64,000 nucleotides of DNA, taken from contig NZ_JBHUJB010000035.1 of assembly GCF_042683245.1 (NCBI RefSeq), positions 147,941 through 211,940 of the forward strand, read 5' to 3'. Numbering within the stretch: the stretch's first letter is position 1; the number at the start of each line of letters is the position of its first letter. Under the pieces are notes generated by a model that was given only the letters and a program-made list of their open reading frames with translations, made no database searches and was not told where the DNA came from. The position numbers and the translations under genes were made by a program. Below, one piece after another: positions 35,204 through 44,867 of the stretch. Source of the DNA: Rubritalea tangerina (GTDB taxonomy: Bacteria > Verrucomicrobiota > Verrucomicrobiia > Verrucomicrobiales > Akkermansiaceae).

Positions 35204-35261
35204 ACATCATGCATACGTCAAGCCCCCCGTATTGCAAGCTACCAAACAACGCATTCTTAGA

Positions 35262-35304
35262 TAAAAAAATACCGCCGGTCTGAACCCATTCAGACCGGCG
35301 GTAT
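35262..35304 (-). terminator. Strong intrinsic terminator of the 3D-lipoprotein gene
   Basis: A fifteen-base perfect stem (ataccgccggtctga at 35269-35283 and its complement at 35290-35304) with a 6-base loop is followed on the minus strand by a T-run (tttttttat). It serves the gene at 35359 and separates it from nth. Confidence 0.9.
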
Positions 35305-35358
35305 CTGCTATGAAATAGCTCCCACCACTCATGCTGGTGAAGCAACAAAATAAATACT

Positions 35359-35985
35359 TTAAGAATTCTCGAGCTTAGCCACTTGGCCAGTGTTCAACTT
35401 TTTCACTATCGCGCTATGCATCTTTCTGCAGTGCTTATAGCGAGTACGACCAGACAAGATACGGCGGCTTTGCTCGTAGGAACCCCACTCGATAACAGTG
35501 ATTTCTACCTTGCGGGTCCCCCACTTCCTCATAGTCGAAAGATTCGGCTTAAATAAATCAATGGTGTTGGTACCAACCAGAGCCGAACCGTAATCGTTCA
35601 CCTCATAAACATAAGGTAACCCCTTGATCTTGAATTTCGTCCCCATCGGGTACACCGACCAGTCTGCTGCCGCACTACGCACCTTGTTGGTGTACTTAAG
35701 CTGACAGCCTGCTGCACTCTTGAGGCCATGACATCCCTTCTCCTTCTCCATGTGAGAGTACGATGTCGTACGCACGTGTCGACGGTGCTCATCGTGCTTG
35801 TATGTCGTCATCCCATGCTTGTCCTTCTGACGACCAAAATCTTTCGCCACCAATTTCGGACACGGAGGGTGAGGCATCCCCTTCTGCACTTTTGTCGTAG
35901 TCGTCGCGTCCAATGCACAGCTCGTCATTGCCATGCTCGCGATCAATCCCATTGCTGTCCTAAAAAATAAGTTGCTCATTATCAT
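35359..35985 (-). CDS. 3D-domain (RlpA-like barrel) lipoprotein
   Basis: The 208-residue protein starts at ATG 35985 or, two codons later, at 35979. A lipobox-like AMTSC near residue 23 suggests a lipoprotein. The mature region carries a 3D-type double-psi barrel at ~100-175 (FKIKGLPYVYEVNDYGSALVGTNTIDLF, KPNLSTMRKWGTRKVEITVIEWG), the fold of MltA and resuscitation factors; the three-Asp pattern appears here as D in NDYG and D in TIDLF. It could act on peptidoglycan. The N-terminal half is Lys/His/Thr-rich and lacks a recognised domain. It is monocistronic with a strong terminator. Confidence 0.72.
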   Translation of the reverse strand: MIMSNLFFRTAMGLIASMAMTSCALDATTTTKVQKGMPHPPCPKLVAKDFGRQKDKHGMTTYKHDEHRRHVRTTSYSHMEKEKGCHGLKSAAGCQLKYTNKVRSAAADWSVYPMGTKFKIKGLPYVYEVNDYGSALVGTNTIDLFKPNLSTMRKWGTRKVEITVIEWGSYEQSRRILSGRTRYKHCRKMHSAIVKKLNTGQVAKLENS

Positions 35986-36252
35986 GTAACTTAGAATTCG
36001 TTAGAGCCAACCCGCGAAATGTTGATAATCAACAAGTCCCATTGCTGCTCGCGGCGACTTCTAAGGGCGCCCACCCTCACGCGCAAATCTTTTTTTAGAA
36101 CACAATCCAATCACACCCACGATTCTTTAAAATTTTAAACGCAGAAACCCCAATACCTACAGGGCTTAGCGCGACTTTTTAGAAAATAGACAATTTCTTA
36201 TTTTTTTTTGAAAGAATCACTAGATAACCCCGTTCAATCATCTGCATTTTTC

Positions 36253-37290
36253 TCAATCTGCCCCCCTATTTTGCCCCGGACGCCCCTCGCGAATGCGCTG
36301 AGAAAATTGCGGATCGTCATGGGCAGCACGAGCAACTTCATCAATCAAACACCGCTCCCTAAGCTCTTCAAAACTCAAGCCCTCACTGACTATAGCCTCC
36401 TTCTGATACAGGTATTGGTCAAGTAAACCGTTGACCAACATCCGAATATCAAATGGTGATCTCCGGTCCTCAGGAATCTGATTCCGAATGCTCGTCGTAC
36501 AGTTCGCATTCACCACATTGTAAAACTGCGGGTGCTCAGCCAAATGATTCTGCACATCTATGGAACTCAAAAAGAGCTGCTGTACCTCCTCAAGAGGAAT
36601 TGCAGAACGATACAAGTACACAGGCTCCTCACGAATATTCGTCCGCACCCTCACAGCATCCTCCTCAGAGGCAAAAATATACTGTAACTCAAACATCTTA
36701 TAGAGCCCACCAAATGGACTGAATGTCTCCCCCTTCTCCCTGCGCGTCTCAATACTTAAACAAATGTGACCATCATCACCAAAATCAAAGGAAAGAATCG
36801 GATGCGCCATCAAATTCCCGAGAAAGCGATCGTGAAATATGTCTAACCCCTGAAGCTTAGAATAATGCACCTTCCGCGTCACCCACCTCGGCGTAACCTC
36901 CCCATCTCGCGTGTAATCAAAATCTCGAAAATTGTGAAAAGTAATCACATCTCCATCCACGCTCACTGTCCCGGTCTCAGCAAAATCCTCTGCCCATTCT
37001 TTGTCATTCGACGGTTGAATGAAACTCCACGGGATAATCACCAAAAGCGACATTCCAAACACACTCAGGACCCTCTGCCATCTCAACGCTAGCCTCCTCC
37101 ATAACACCACCACTCCAGCCAGCCATAGACACGCCAACAGAGCATTCCAAAGATTCGCCTGCCCCAGCGGCCCATCATAGAACACCGCCCCCCACCAATA
37201 CACCACATACACAGCTAACACCCCATTGCTGAGGTACCGAAACACCCTAGCCAATACAGCACGCCAATCCATTCGCGACTCATCCATCAT
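36253..37290 (-). CDS. DUF4105 (Lnb N-terminal-like) membrane protein
   Basis: The 345-residue protein has about three membrane helices in its first ~100 residues (YLSNGVLAVYVVYWWGAVFY, WNALLACLWLAGVVVLW, VLSVFGMSLLVIIPWSF). The C-terminal DUF4105 domain has GLDIFHDRFLGNLMAHPILSFDFGDDGHICLSIETRREKGE and, near the end, NCTTSIRNQIPE. The conserved His and the Cys in NANCTT suggest a papain-like catalytic pair. Its start codon overlaps the stop of the lipase-like gene (TAATG), so the two are translationally coupled. An envelope amidase or lipoprotein-processing role is inferred. Confidence 0.75.
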   Translation of the reverse strand: MMDESRMDWRAVLARVFRYLSNGVLAVYVVYWWGAVFYDGPLGQANLWNALLACLWLAGVVVLWRRLALRWQRVLSVFGMSLLVIIPWSFIQPSNDKEWAEDFAETGTVSVDGDVITFHNFRDFDYTRDGEVTPRWVTRKVHYSKLQGLDIFHDRFLGNLMAHPILSFDFGDDGHICLSIETRREKGETFSPFGGLYKMFELQYIFASEEDAVRVRTNIREEPVYLYRSAIPLEEVQQLFLSSIDVQNHLAEHPQFYNVVNANCTTSIRNQIPEDRRSPFDIRMLVNGLLDQYLYQKEAIVSEGLSFEELRERCLIDEVARAAHDDPQFSQRIREGRPGQNRGAD

Positions 37291-38984
37291 TATAATCCGT
37301 TCTTATCCAAGTGCTCTAATAAGATCCTCTGCATCTCCTTGACCGCAGCAGGGTCTCTGTGGGCACTGTGCCCAGAGGGCACAATCAACTCACTCTCAGC
37401 TCCATCAATATGCGAACTGCTATAGGGTACAATCCCATCTGAACTATTTGGAGTATCCCCCTTACCTCGATCCCCCATGATCGAGTGATACGTGACATAA
37501 GGCTCCATCGGTCGATCGACTACAAACTGCAATACCGGATTACCCTCTCGCAGTGTTTTCATGCTATTAACTGGAGCTTCTGAATTGAACAAAGTCTTGC
37601 CCAAGTCAGTCATCGACTGAGTCATAGCAACCAAATTCAACTGAACCAAGTTAGTGGGTATCTCTATCAACTTCGCCACAAAACCCCCGTACCAAGTATT
37701 GGCCTTATTGCTCCCTCTGTGCGGCGTAGCAATGAATACCGCACGCTTTAACCCTTTCGGCTGATCCACCTCAAAGATCATCTTGTAGTCGTCCTTGATA
37801 ACATCCGATGTAGGCAATGCATCAATCGGCTCGTTCGAAATACGAGACCAGCTGCTCTCGTCTAACACCCTTACATTCATCGAAGTCAGTAAGCCCCCCA
37901 TGCTGTGACCAAAAATCACCATCTTATCCGCTCTATCAGACGCTCCGCGAGATTTCGCATAGGCCTCCAAACGTAATAAATCTTCCTTCAACTTAGCTCC
38001 AGTCATCCGTGTGGGAAAACCTGTAGGATAATAGTAGGTATAGCCCTGATAGTTCGCCCGAATGCGTGGATCCGCCATGATCTCATTCATCGGATCTGCC
38101 CAAGTCATCGGACTCGACACTAAACCATGCACCAAAATCAAAGGTATCTTGTCAGGATCAAACCGCGGCTCTAAATACAAGCCCATCCTCCCAGAGTAGC
38201 GCATCGGCCTGAACACACCCATGATCTTAGAAGCTCCAGCCCCAGAGCTTTTTCGCTCAGCCACCATATAATAGGCTGCTGTTAAATTGATGTTCAGATC
38301 CCTCTCTCTCCCCCAAAATTTTGCAGAATGACACTTTGTCACGTCATAAAACCGAAACACAGCCTCTCCCGACTCTGTGAACGCAAGTAACGCCGTGAGA
38401 TTAAAATCCCCACCCACTGGACTCACAAAAGGATTCTCCTTCTCCCCCATCGTTCCATGCAATGCCACCATCGCCGCCCCCACACCCTCTTGGCTCACTT
38501 CTGACCGAATACCGCTACGCTGCATACAATCCACCGGAATCAAATCGTCAAAATCCGCCACCGGAAAAATATTCTCCCCCGCCCCATCATAGCGCACGGT
38601 ATATTCCCTGTGGGCTAAAGTAAATCTCGCCCCCTGCCTTACCCTTCTAGACAATAACAAATCCGCAGATTGACCAACCGCATGGTTGTAGAGAGGAATC
38701 AATGCCTCCTCACGCGATCTCCATGCCAATTCCGCAGCATGCAAATAGATCGCTATCGCCCTCTCTGGATCCCTCTTCTCATAACCTCGTGCTGACAATA
38801 TGTTTTGATGAACGACATCATAGAGCTGCAGCGCCTCCCCCTCACCTAATTCCTTGCGAAAAGTGCTCAGTTTCACGACCGGCTCATCCCTCTCTTTCAC
38901 ATGAATCCCACCACCACACTGCGTCAACACCAGACAAAGCACCACCCCGCTAAAACCTCGCTGAATGCTACCTAAAATTCTCAT
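37290..38984 (-). CDS. Lipase/esterase-type alpha/beta hydrolase lipoprotein
   Basis: The 564-residue protein has a lipobox (LVLTQC near residue 23), so it is probably an outer-membrane lipoprotein. The hydrolase domain lies in the second half: DKIPLILVHGLVSSPMTWADPM is the oxyanion strand, MVIFGHSMGGLLTSMN holds the nucleophile Ser, and VPSGHSAHRDPAAVKEMQ the His. The N-terminal ~260 residues contain helical and beta parts with no family I recognise. This resembles cell-surface lipases. Its stop overlaps the start of the DUF4105 gene, hinting at a joint role in envelope lipid or lipoprotein turnover. Confidence 0.78.
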   Translation of the reverse strand: MRILGSIQRGFSGVVLCLVLTQCGGGIHVKERDEPVVKLSTFRKELGEGEALQLYDVVHQNILSARGYEKRDPERAIAIYLHAAELAWRSREEALIPLYNHAVGQSADLLLSRRVRQGARFTLAHREYTVRYDGAGENIFPVADFDDLIPVDCMQRSGIRSEVSQEGVGAAMVALHGTMGEKENPFVSPVGGDFNLTALLAFTESGEAVFRFYDVTKCHSAKFWGRERDLNINLTAAYYMVAERKSSGAGASKIMGVFRPMRYSGRMGLYLEPRFDPDKIPLILVHGLVSSPMTWADPMNEIMADPRIRANYQGYTYYYPTGFPTRMTGAKLKEDLLRLEAYAKSRGASDRADKMVIFGHSMGGLLTSMNVRVLDESSWSRISNEPIDALPTSDVIKDDYKMIFEVDQPKGLKRAVFIATPHRGSNKANTWYGGFVAKLIEIPTNLVQLNLVAMTQSMTDLGKTLFNSEAPVNSMKTLREGNPVLQFVVDRPMEPYVTYHSIMGDRGKGDTPNSSDGIVPYSSSHIDGAESELIVPSGHSAHRDPAAVKEMQRILLEHLDKNGL

Positions 38985-39110
38985 AACCTAACAATCATGT
39001 AGAGAATTCTCACCCCATCGTCAACCACCCATCAGTGACAGCTACCCTCAAACAAAAAAATGCCAGACCTGACAACTGTCAAGCCCAGCACTTACAAGAG
39101 AGTGCTAATC

Positions 39111-39500
39111 TCAGCTATTGAGTAAACCGAGAAACTTCTCACGCCCCGCATAAAGTAAATAGGCTGCAAGCACAGAAATGCCAATCACTGGAGGCTTAAA
39201 TATAGCCCCGTGACCGATCACATATAGATTAATTGCGAGTATGTTTATGACTATTGGCCCTAACACCAATAATCCTATATTTCGGGTCTTAGGAATTGCC
39301 ACTAGAATACCTCCAACAATCTCTAGCACCTTCACAAAAGTTAAGAACCCCGTTGGAACAATCGCCCCAAAGAACATTGCTGCAGCCGACCCCTCTGGTG
39401 GAGCCCCCCCTGTGGACATGAATTTCAGAAAGAAATTCAACCCGAAGGTGACAAAAGCCAACCCGAGAAGAACCCCTGCAATATCAGGTAATTTTTTCAT
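39111..39500 (-). CDS. DoxX-like small membrane protein
   Basis: Starting at the ATG at 39500 (an upstream in-frame start would add 15 polar residues), the 129-residue protein has four membrane helices: KLPDIAGVLLGLAFVTFGLNFFL, PTGFLTFVKVLEIVGGILVAI, NIGLLVLGPIVINILAINLYV and PVIGISVLAAYLLYAG. The pattern and size fit the DoxX/DoxD superfamily, whose members are linked to redox and sulfur chemistry. No partner gene is adjacent, so the reaction cannot be inferred. Confidence 0.75.
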   Translation of the reverse strand: MKKLPDIAGVLLGLAFVTFGLNFFLKFMSTGGAPPEGSAAAMFFGAIVPTGFLTFVKVLEIVGGILVAIPKTRNIGLLVLGPIVINILAINLYVIGHGAIFKPPVIGISVLAAYLLYAGREKFLGLLNS

Positions 39501-39635
39501 AATCTCTTCATTTGGTTCATCGGAAGCCTGACACATCAACATCACACTTCTATCCCTAAAGATAAACCTAGATCTCCCCCTTGTCCTCTAATTTACTCCA
39601 TTAAATAAGACGCAGGGGAGCTCTTCAAATTACGC

Positions 39636-40268
39636 TTACGCTTCTGGCTTGGCCTTGAGATCAAAGCGGATGACCACCTGTTCACGAATCAAATCGTCAG
39701 TCTTCCCAGGGTATTTCACATTGAAATCAAAGCGGTTGATATAAAAATCAGCTTTCACTGTGATCTCTTCAGCGCTCTGCCCCACCGTCACAGGAATATC
39801 AATCGATTTCGTCACACCGTGGAAGCTAAAGTTACCAGTCAGCAAATGTGTCTCTCCCTTTGATCCTGCTTTCTTCTCAATACCCGTCACCGTAAAGGTG
39901 CTCGTCGGAAATTGCTCCACATCAAAGAAATCCGCGGACAATAAATGCCCAGTCAACTTCTCTGCATCAGACCATGTTGAGCTCATGTCTATCTCAACTT
40001 CATGGCCAGACGCCGCTAAGCTCTCCCCATCAACATAAAAATGCCCCGAAAACTTCTTAAAGCCCCCTTCGGGCTTTCCTGTCACTTTCGAACCTACAAA
40101 GGTAATCGTTGAGTCCTCAGTAAAAGTCCATTTCTGACCGCTAACTTCCCCCTGAGTAATTTCTTTTGCCTCAGAGACAGTAGCTGCTGTTGACTTGTCA
40201 GCTGGATTCTCACAAGCAACAAGAACGAGTGTGGTAGCGCCTGTTAGCGCAAGTAGTGTTGGTTTCAT
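39636..40268 (-). CDS. YceI-family lipid-binding lipoprotein
   Basis: The 210-residue protein has a lipobox (TLVLVAC at about residue 19) and then a YceI barrel: WTFTEDSTITFVGSKVTGKPEGGFKKFSGHFYVDG, HEVEIDMSSTWSDAEKLTGHLLSADFFDVEQFPTSTFTVTGIEK, LLTGNFSFHGVTKSIDIPVTV and FYINRFDFNVKYPGK. These match the eight-stranded lipocalin-like fold that binds polyisoprenoid lipids. It lies 24 bases downstream of the pirin gene on the same strand and is probably co-transcribed with it. Confidence 0.93.
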   Translation of the reverse strand: MKPTLLALTGATTLVLVACENPADKSTAATVSEAKEITQGEVSGQKWTFTEDSTITFVGSKVTGKPEGGFKKFSGHFYVDGESLAASGHEVEIDMSSTWSDAEKLTGHLLSADFFDVEQFPTSTFTVTGIEKKAGSKGETHLLTGNFSFHGVTKSIDIPVTVGQSAEEITVKADFYINRFDFNVKYPGKTDDLIREQVVIRFDLKAKPEA

Positions 40269-40292
40269 AGTATTGGTTGTTATTAGTTTGGT

Positions 40293-41003
40293 TTATTTAA
40301 GATCAAAAAGAAGTGCCTCTACCGGCTCTCTAGCTGTGAGGCGCAAACCTCCAGCTTCTTCCGTAAAAGCTGCATCCCCTGAAAAAATTTCACTATCGTT
40401 CACAATGAGCTCACCTTTTACTAACTGCACCCACGCTCCCCTTCCCTCAGCTAGAAAATGCGTCAAAGCCTCCCCTGTTTCTAACTGAATGCGGTACACG
40501 TAAGCATCCTGGTGAATGATTGCCGATTGCTCTCTTCCATCTGGAGAGATGATCAATGATTTGTTCGCCCCAAGCTGCTCCTCAGTAGGAGTCCACTCTG
40601 TATAACTTGGCTCTAAGCCCTGCCTTGCTGGCATGATCCAAATTTGCAATAATGAGGCATCCTCGGTCAGTGAAGCATTGAACTCAGAATGAGTAACGCC
40701 ACTTCCAGCCGACATCATCTGAATCTGCCCAGGACGAATCACCCCTTGATTCCCCATGCTGTCCTTATGCTCCATCGCACCGCTCAGCATGTAAGTGAAA
40801 ATCTCCATGTCTCGGTGCGGATGAGTGTCAAAACCTTCACCACCCCGAATCACATCCTGATTGATCACTCTCAGGCTCCGAAACCCCATCTGCTCTGGAT
40901 TGTAATAGTGGGCAAATGAAAAACTGTGATAGCTATCCAACCAACCATGATTGGCGTGCCCCCTCTCACTCGAACGTAAAATCTGTAATGCTTTCGTCTT
41001 CAT
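40293..41003 (-). CDS. Pirin-family bicupin
   Basis: Starting at ATG 41003 (a TTG six codons upstream is less likely), the 236-residue protein shows the pirin cupin: HANHGWLDSYHSFSFAHYYNPEQMGFRSLRVIN, FDTHPHRDMEIFTYMLSGAMEHKDSMGN and RPGQIQMMSAGSGVTHSEFN. The metal-binding His/His/Glu set is visible in THPHRDMEI. Related YhhW proteins oxidise quercetin, and other pirins act as metal-dependent modulators. It is divergent from a LysR regulator over a 109-base gap with directly repeated ggcatac boxes, the usual arrangement for LysR control. Confidence 0.92.
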   Translation of the reverse strand: MKTKALQILRSSERGHANHGWLDSYHSFSFAHYYNPEQMGFRSLRVINQDVIRGGEGFDTHPHRDMEIFTYMLSGAMEHKDSMGNQGVIRPGQIQMMSAGSGVTHSEFNASLTEDASLLQIWIMPARQGLEPSYTEWTPTEEQLGANKSLIISPDGREQSAIIHQDAYVYRIQLETGEALTHFLAEGRGAWVQLVKGELIVNDSEIFSGDAAFTEEAGGLRLTAREPVEALLFDLK

Positions 41004-41058
41004 GCCCTCATACTGCCTCAAATCCCCCCCTTTGTCTCATGTTCAGAAATCAGCCATG

Positions 41059-41077
41059 GCATACCTAAAAGGCATAC
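41059..41077. promoter_or_regulatory. Tandem ggcatac boxes between pirin and lysR-type gene
   Basis: ggcatac occurs at 41059-41065 and again at 41071-41077 (12 bases apart), with a related atacct repeated at 41061 and 41093. They lie in the 109-base gap between the divergent pirin and LysR genes, at a spacing compatible with a LysR-type operator. Confidence 0.35.
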
Positions 41078-41112
41078 TTGATCACATAATTAATACCTAT
41101 TAGACATAGATT

Positions 41113-41985
41113 ATGCAAATCCGCCAACTCCGCTATTTCCTCAAAGTCGCCGAACTCGGCAGCATCACTGCCGCCGCTAAAGCCCTGCGTATGACCCAAC
41201 CAGCCCTCAGTAGACAAATCCGCGCCTTCGAAGACGACTGTGGCTGGCACCTCATCAACCGCGGAGCCAAATCCATCCAACTGACAAGAGAGGGACAAAT
41301 CGTCGAGCGAGAAGGAATCCACCTCATCGAAGAAGTAGAAAGACGCCTCGCCACCATGCAACGTGAAATCGATGGAGGAATCATCCGTATCGGCTACGCT
41401 CCCAGCCTCGGTGGCAAACTTCTAAAAAAAGCAATGAGCTGCTTCGTCCAACGCCACCCAAGCGTCAAAGTCGACCTCCTCGATTCCACCTCGGAGGAAA
41501 TGAAAGAAAAAATCCTTAACGGCAAAATTGATCTCATGGTCGGCGCCTACGCACCTGAAAAAGGAATCGACTGGGAAGTACTACTCGAAAAAAAACTCTT
41601 CCTAGCCACCCCCCAACAACACCCTCTAGCTAACGCACCCGTCGCCACCCCTGAGCTGCTAGACGGTCAGCGTATCCTCCTGCTCTCACGCCACGACTAC
41701 CCAGAATACTACCGTGGCGTCCTCTCCTACTTTAAACAAAACCAGATCAATGCCAAAGTCGCCGGTGAATTCGATGGAATCGAAAGCCTCCGGGTTGCCC
41801 TCGAAGCCGGCATCGGTATCGCTCTCGTCGCCGAAGGCGCTAATGTAGGATCCGAAGTCACACTCCTCCCCCTCCACCCCTCACCAAGCCCCGTCCGAGT
41901 CGCCGTAGCTTGGCACAACGATCGCTCACTCGATACCATCACCGCATCCTTCGTCGAAGAACTCACACAAGCCGCCCAGACATGA
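41113..41985 (+). CDS. LysR-family transcriptional regulator
   Basis: The 290-residue protein has an N-terminal winged HTH (MQIRQLRYFLKVAELGSITAAAKALRMTQPALSRQIRAFEDDCGWHLINR) and a periplasmic-binding-protein-type effector domain from ~90 (IIRIGYAPSLGGKLLKKAMSCFVQRHPSVKVDLL...). These are the classic LysR features. It is transcribed away from the pirin/YceI pair and is likely to control it. The effector is not identifiable from the sequence; the family senses small metabolites. It converges with the MscS gene 13 bases downstream. Confidence 0.94.
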   Translation: MQIRQLRYFLKVAELGSITAAAKALRMTQPALSRQIRAFEDDCGWHLINRGAKSIQLTREGQIVEREGIHLIEEVERRLATMQREIDGGIIRIGYAPSLGGKLLKKAMSCFVQRHPSVKVDLLDSTSEEMKEKILNGKIDLMVGAYAPEKGIDWEVLLEKKLFLATPQQHPLANAPVATPELLDGQRILLLSRHDYPEYYRGVLSYFKQNQINAKVAGEFDGIESLRVALEAGIGIALVAEGANVGSEVTLLPLHPSPSPVRVAVAWHNDRSLDTITASFVEELTQAAQT

Positions 41986-41998
41986 CGACTCAGAACCT

Positions 41999-43336
41999 TC
42001 AAGTTGCTCCCTGATGTAAGGTCAGCTCTTGCTGTGGCTTTGGAATCGTAATTCCCTCTCTATCAAATGCAGCCTTGATCTGTTTATTGAGTTCCCAGTA
42101 CACCGGCCAATAATCCTCTGTCTTTACCCAAGGGCGGAAAAAGAGATCCACTGAAATATCCGTAAGCCCATTCACTCCAAAGACAGGTTCCGGCTTCCCT
42201 AATACTTTCTCGTGCCCTTTGGCTAACTCAATTAAGAGCTCTCCCGCCTTCTCAATGTCATCATCATGACTGATGCTGAAATTAAAATCAATCCGACGCA
42301 CCGACCGTCCAGTGTAGTTGGTTATCGTGTTACCCCACGCCTTCCTGTTAGGAATTACAAGCTCTTTGTTATCGATAGTTACCAAGGTCGTCGAAACAAA
42401 ACTCATGCGCTCAACCTTCCCCTTCACTCCGTCAATCAAAACGAAATCATCCACATCAAATGGCTTGTATATCATGATCATCAAGCCACTCCAAAAATTG
42501 ACAATACTATCCTGTAGCGCAAAACCAATCACCACCCCTCCCGCACCCAGTGCTGTCAACATCGAGCCAACATGCACTCCTACAGCCGCCAAAGCCACAA
42601 AAAAACCTATCACAAATACGACAAAACCTATGGTCTTCTCGATGAACTCACGAAGCATCCTAGACCCCCTGTGATGTCTACGCATGATGCGCCTAGTCAC
42701 ACTCGCTATCAACTTTCCAAACCCTGCGAAAAAGAACAAAATGATGACAAAGCGAGTGGTTTTCTTAATAAACTCTTTCCCTCCTTCACGGCTATCAAAC
42801 CACACCCCAAAATCTGCAGCTAGAGCAGTCACTTGCTCACTCGGACTCTTGGTCGTAGCATCCTTGGTTTCCACCACTGCTGCCACATACTTTCTTTCTA
42901 AATCTACATTCCCCCCCTTCTGTTCGTACGCATGAATGACCGTGTTGATATGCTTTACCAGGACTAATTCATCACGCCGGTAATTCAGTTGCTCCTCCCG
43001 TAATTTTAACCCCTCTGCTGATTCCAATTCCTCCGCTTCCATGCGGGCTATCTCTAAATTCACTCGGGAAGCATCCGTAATCAACTTCTTGAGCAAGGCC
43101 ATCCATTCCTCTAACTCCACCCCTAACTCTTCCTTTGTCAATGGCCGCAACATCATGCGTAACTCGCTAGATGGTAATTCCACCCCCCGTGCATCTGCAG
43201 ACAATACATAGTGCAACGAGTTTGGATCCACTACCTCCTCCACAATCACAGCTTGCTTCACAGGTTTTGACTCCTCAGCACCTAGACTAGGCACTAGCAG
43301 TGTCCCTAAAATGAATAATTGGTGAATCACTTTCAT
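41999..43336 (-). CDS. MscS-family mechanosensitive channel with extended N-terminus
   Basis: From the ATG at 43336, the 445-residue protein starts with a signal peptide (ending LVPSLGA). A helical periplasmic region follows (~30-185), then membrane helices FVIILFFFAGFGKLIA and TIGFVVFVIGFFVALAAVGV. The pore helix is SMLTALGAGGVVIGFALQDSIVNFWSGLMIMIYKPFDVDDFV, followed by the MscS beta domain GVKGKVERMSFVSTTLVTIDNKELVIPNRKAWGNTITN and the C-terminal alpha-beta domain. This is a mid-size MscS-like channel that relieves osmotic shock. Two channels lie back to back; their promoters face each other across 247 bases. Confidence 0.9.
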   Translation of the reverse strand: MKVIHQLFILGTLLVPSLGAEESKPVKQAVIVEEVVDPNSLHYVLSADARGVELPSSELRMMLRPLTKEELGVELEEWMALLKKLITDASRVNLEIARMEAEELESAEGLKLREEQLNYRRDELVLVKHINTVIHAYEQKGGNVDLERKYVAAVVETKDATTKSPSEQVTALAADFGVWFDSREGGKEFIKKTTRFVIILFFFAGFGKLIASVTRRIMRRHHRGSRMLREFIEKTIGFVVFVIGFFVALAAVGVHVGSMLTALGAGGVVIGFALQDSIVNFWSGLMIMIYKPFDVDDFVLIDGVKGKVERMSFVSTTLVTIDNKELVIPNRKAWGNTITNYTGRSVRRIDFNFSISHDDDIEKAGELLIELAKGHEKVLGKPEPVFGVNGLTDISVDLFFRPWVKTEDYWPVYWELNKQIKAAFDREGITIPKPQQELTLHQGAT

Positions 43337-43583
43337 GCGCTTGCCCACCAATCTATCGACCCACCACCCATTTCCTCAAGTACGAATATCCCGATACCAT
43401 TCGAGCCTACCTAAAGCAGTCCCTCCTCTGAGACTAACACGCTCCCTTCACCTTCAACCCTGCAAACCCAACAGATTGCATTCTTTACATTAGTTTTTCT
43501 ATCAGCCTATTATGAGGGGCAACTTTTGCGCACCTCTCCTAGCCATAGACTGCTAACGAATAACGAAGAACCGGCTACACGCC

Positions 43584-44861
43584 ATGACCCTACACACACT
43601 TAGCTTCCTAGAAACGCTCTTTGAGTCCACCATTCTAAGGCAATCCATTGTCATTGGCATCTCCACCTTATTTTTCCTCCTCGCATGGCTTATTGTCAGA
43701 AAAATCTTCCGCTGGATTGGCACCGAAGACGGCCGTTTCTTCCATAAACGCATTCGTTCCATCAAACTTCAGGACCAAGAATTACTTAAAGCCGATGAAA
43801 TTTGTAAACTGAGCTCAACAGTCACATCCACAATCCGCAGGCTCATCAATATTCTCCTCATCGCAGCTCTCGCCGTAGCCGTCCTCACACAGTTCAATAC
43901 CACCAAACACATTCCAGAAATTGTCTGGAACTACCTATCTAAACAATACCTCGAAATTCAGGCCGACTTCATCGCCTTCATCCCAGACTTGGTATTCATC
44001 CTCATTGTTGCCTTCCTCGCTAACTTTCTCATTCGTATTGTTAGACTCGTCTTCGATGGTCTAGATCGGGGACGCATCCAAATTGATGGATTCTACCAAG
44101 AATGGGCCCGCCCTACATTTGTTCTTGTTAGACTACTCATCATCGTCTTCGCCTTTGTAATTGTCTTCCCCTACCTACCTGGTTCCCAATCACCAGCTCT
44201 GCAAGGCCTCTCTATCTTCATCGGCGTACTCGTCTCACTCGGTTCTACATCCGCCATCACCAATATCATTGCAGGCATCGCAATCACCTACATGCGAGCC
44301 TTCCAAACGGGTGACCGCGTGCGCATCGCAGAAACCACAGGCGATATCGTCGAAAAATCTCTCCTCGTCACCCGAATCCGCACACCAAAAAACGTCGTCA
44401 TTTCCATCCCCAACTCCATGGTAATGAATAATCATATCGTCAATTACAGCACGCATGCCAAAGGTTCAGGTGTCCTCCTGCATATCTCCGTCACTATCGG
44501 ATACGATGTCCCCTGGCGCAAAGTTCATGAACTACTCATTGCTGCTGCGGATGGTATTGAATTTATTGAAAAAGAGAGAACCCCCTTTGTACTTCAAAAA
44601 GCTCTCGGTGATTTCAGTGTAGAATACGAAATTAACGTCCTCACCCGTCAACCTCGCAAAACACCTCTCATCTACTCACAACTTAATCAATCCATCCAAG
44701 ATAAGTTCAATGAAGCTGGAGTCGAAATCATGTCACCAACCTTCTCCGGCGTTCGAGATGCGAACCATATCACCATTCCAGAGGAATACCTCGATTCCGA
44801 CTACCAAGCTCAACCCTTTAAACTCTCACAGTTGCTGACCGGAAAACCTAAAGTCGAATAG
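43584..44861 (+). CDS. MscS-family mechanosensitive channel
   Basis: The 425-residue protein has about five membrane helices (SIVIGISTLFFLLAWLIVRKIF, LINILLIAALAVAVLTQF, LVFILIVAFLANFLIRI, LVRLLIIVFAFVIVFPYLPG, GLSIFIGVLVSLGSTSAITNIIAGIAITYM). The beta-domain region reads GDRVRIAETTGDIVEKSLLVTRIRTPKNVVISIPNSMVMNNHIVNYS, and the C-terminal part has DVPWRKVHELLIAAADGI. The pore helix carries GSTSAITNIIAGI rather than the usual small-residue pattern. It is divergent from the other MscS gene and differs from it in topology and length, so it is not a simple duplicate. Confidence 0.9.
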   Translation: MTLHTLSFLETLFESTILRQSIVIGISTLFFLLAWLIVRKIFRWIGTEDGRFFHKRIRSIKLQDQELLKADEICKLSSTVTSTIRRLINILLIAALAVAVLTQFNTTKHIPEIVWNYLSKQYLEIQADFIAFIPDLVFILIVAFLANFLIRIVRLVFDGLDRGRIQIDGFYQEWARPTFVLVRLLIIVFAFVIVFPYLPGSQSPALQGLSIFIGVLVSLGSTSAITNIIAGIAITYMRAFQTGDRVRIAETTGDIVEKSLLVTRIRTPKNVVISIPNSMVMNNHIVNYSTHAKGSGVLLHISVTIGYDVPWRKVHELLIAAADGIEFIEKERTPFVLQKALGDFSVEYEINVLTRQPRKTPLIYSQLNQSIQDKFNEAGVEIMSPTFSGVRDANHITIPEEYLDSDYQAQPFKLSQLLTGKPKVE

Positions 44862-44867
44862 CCACCC

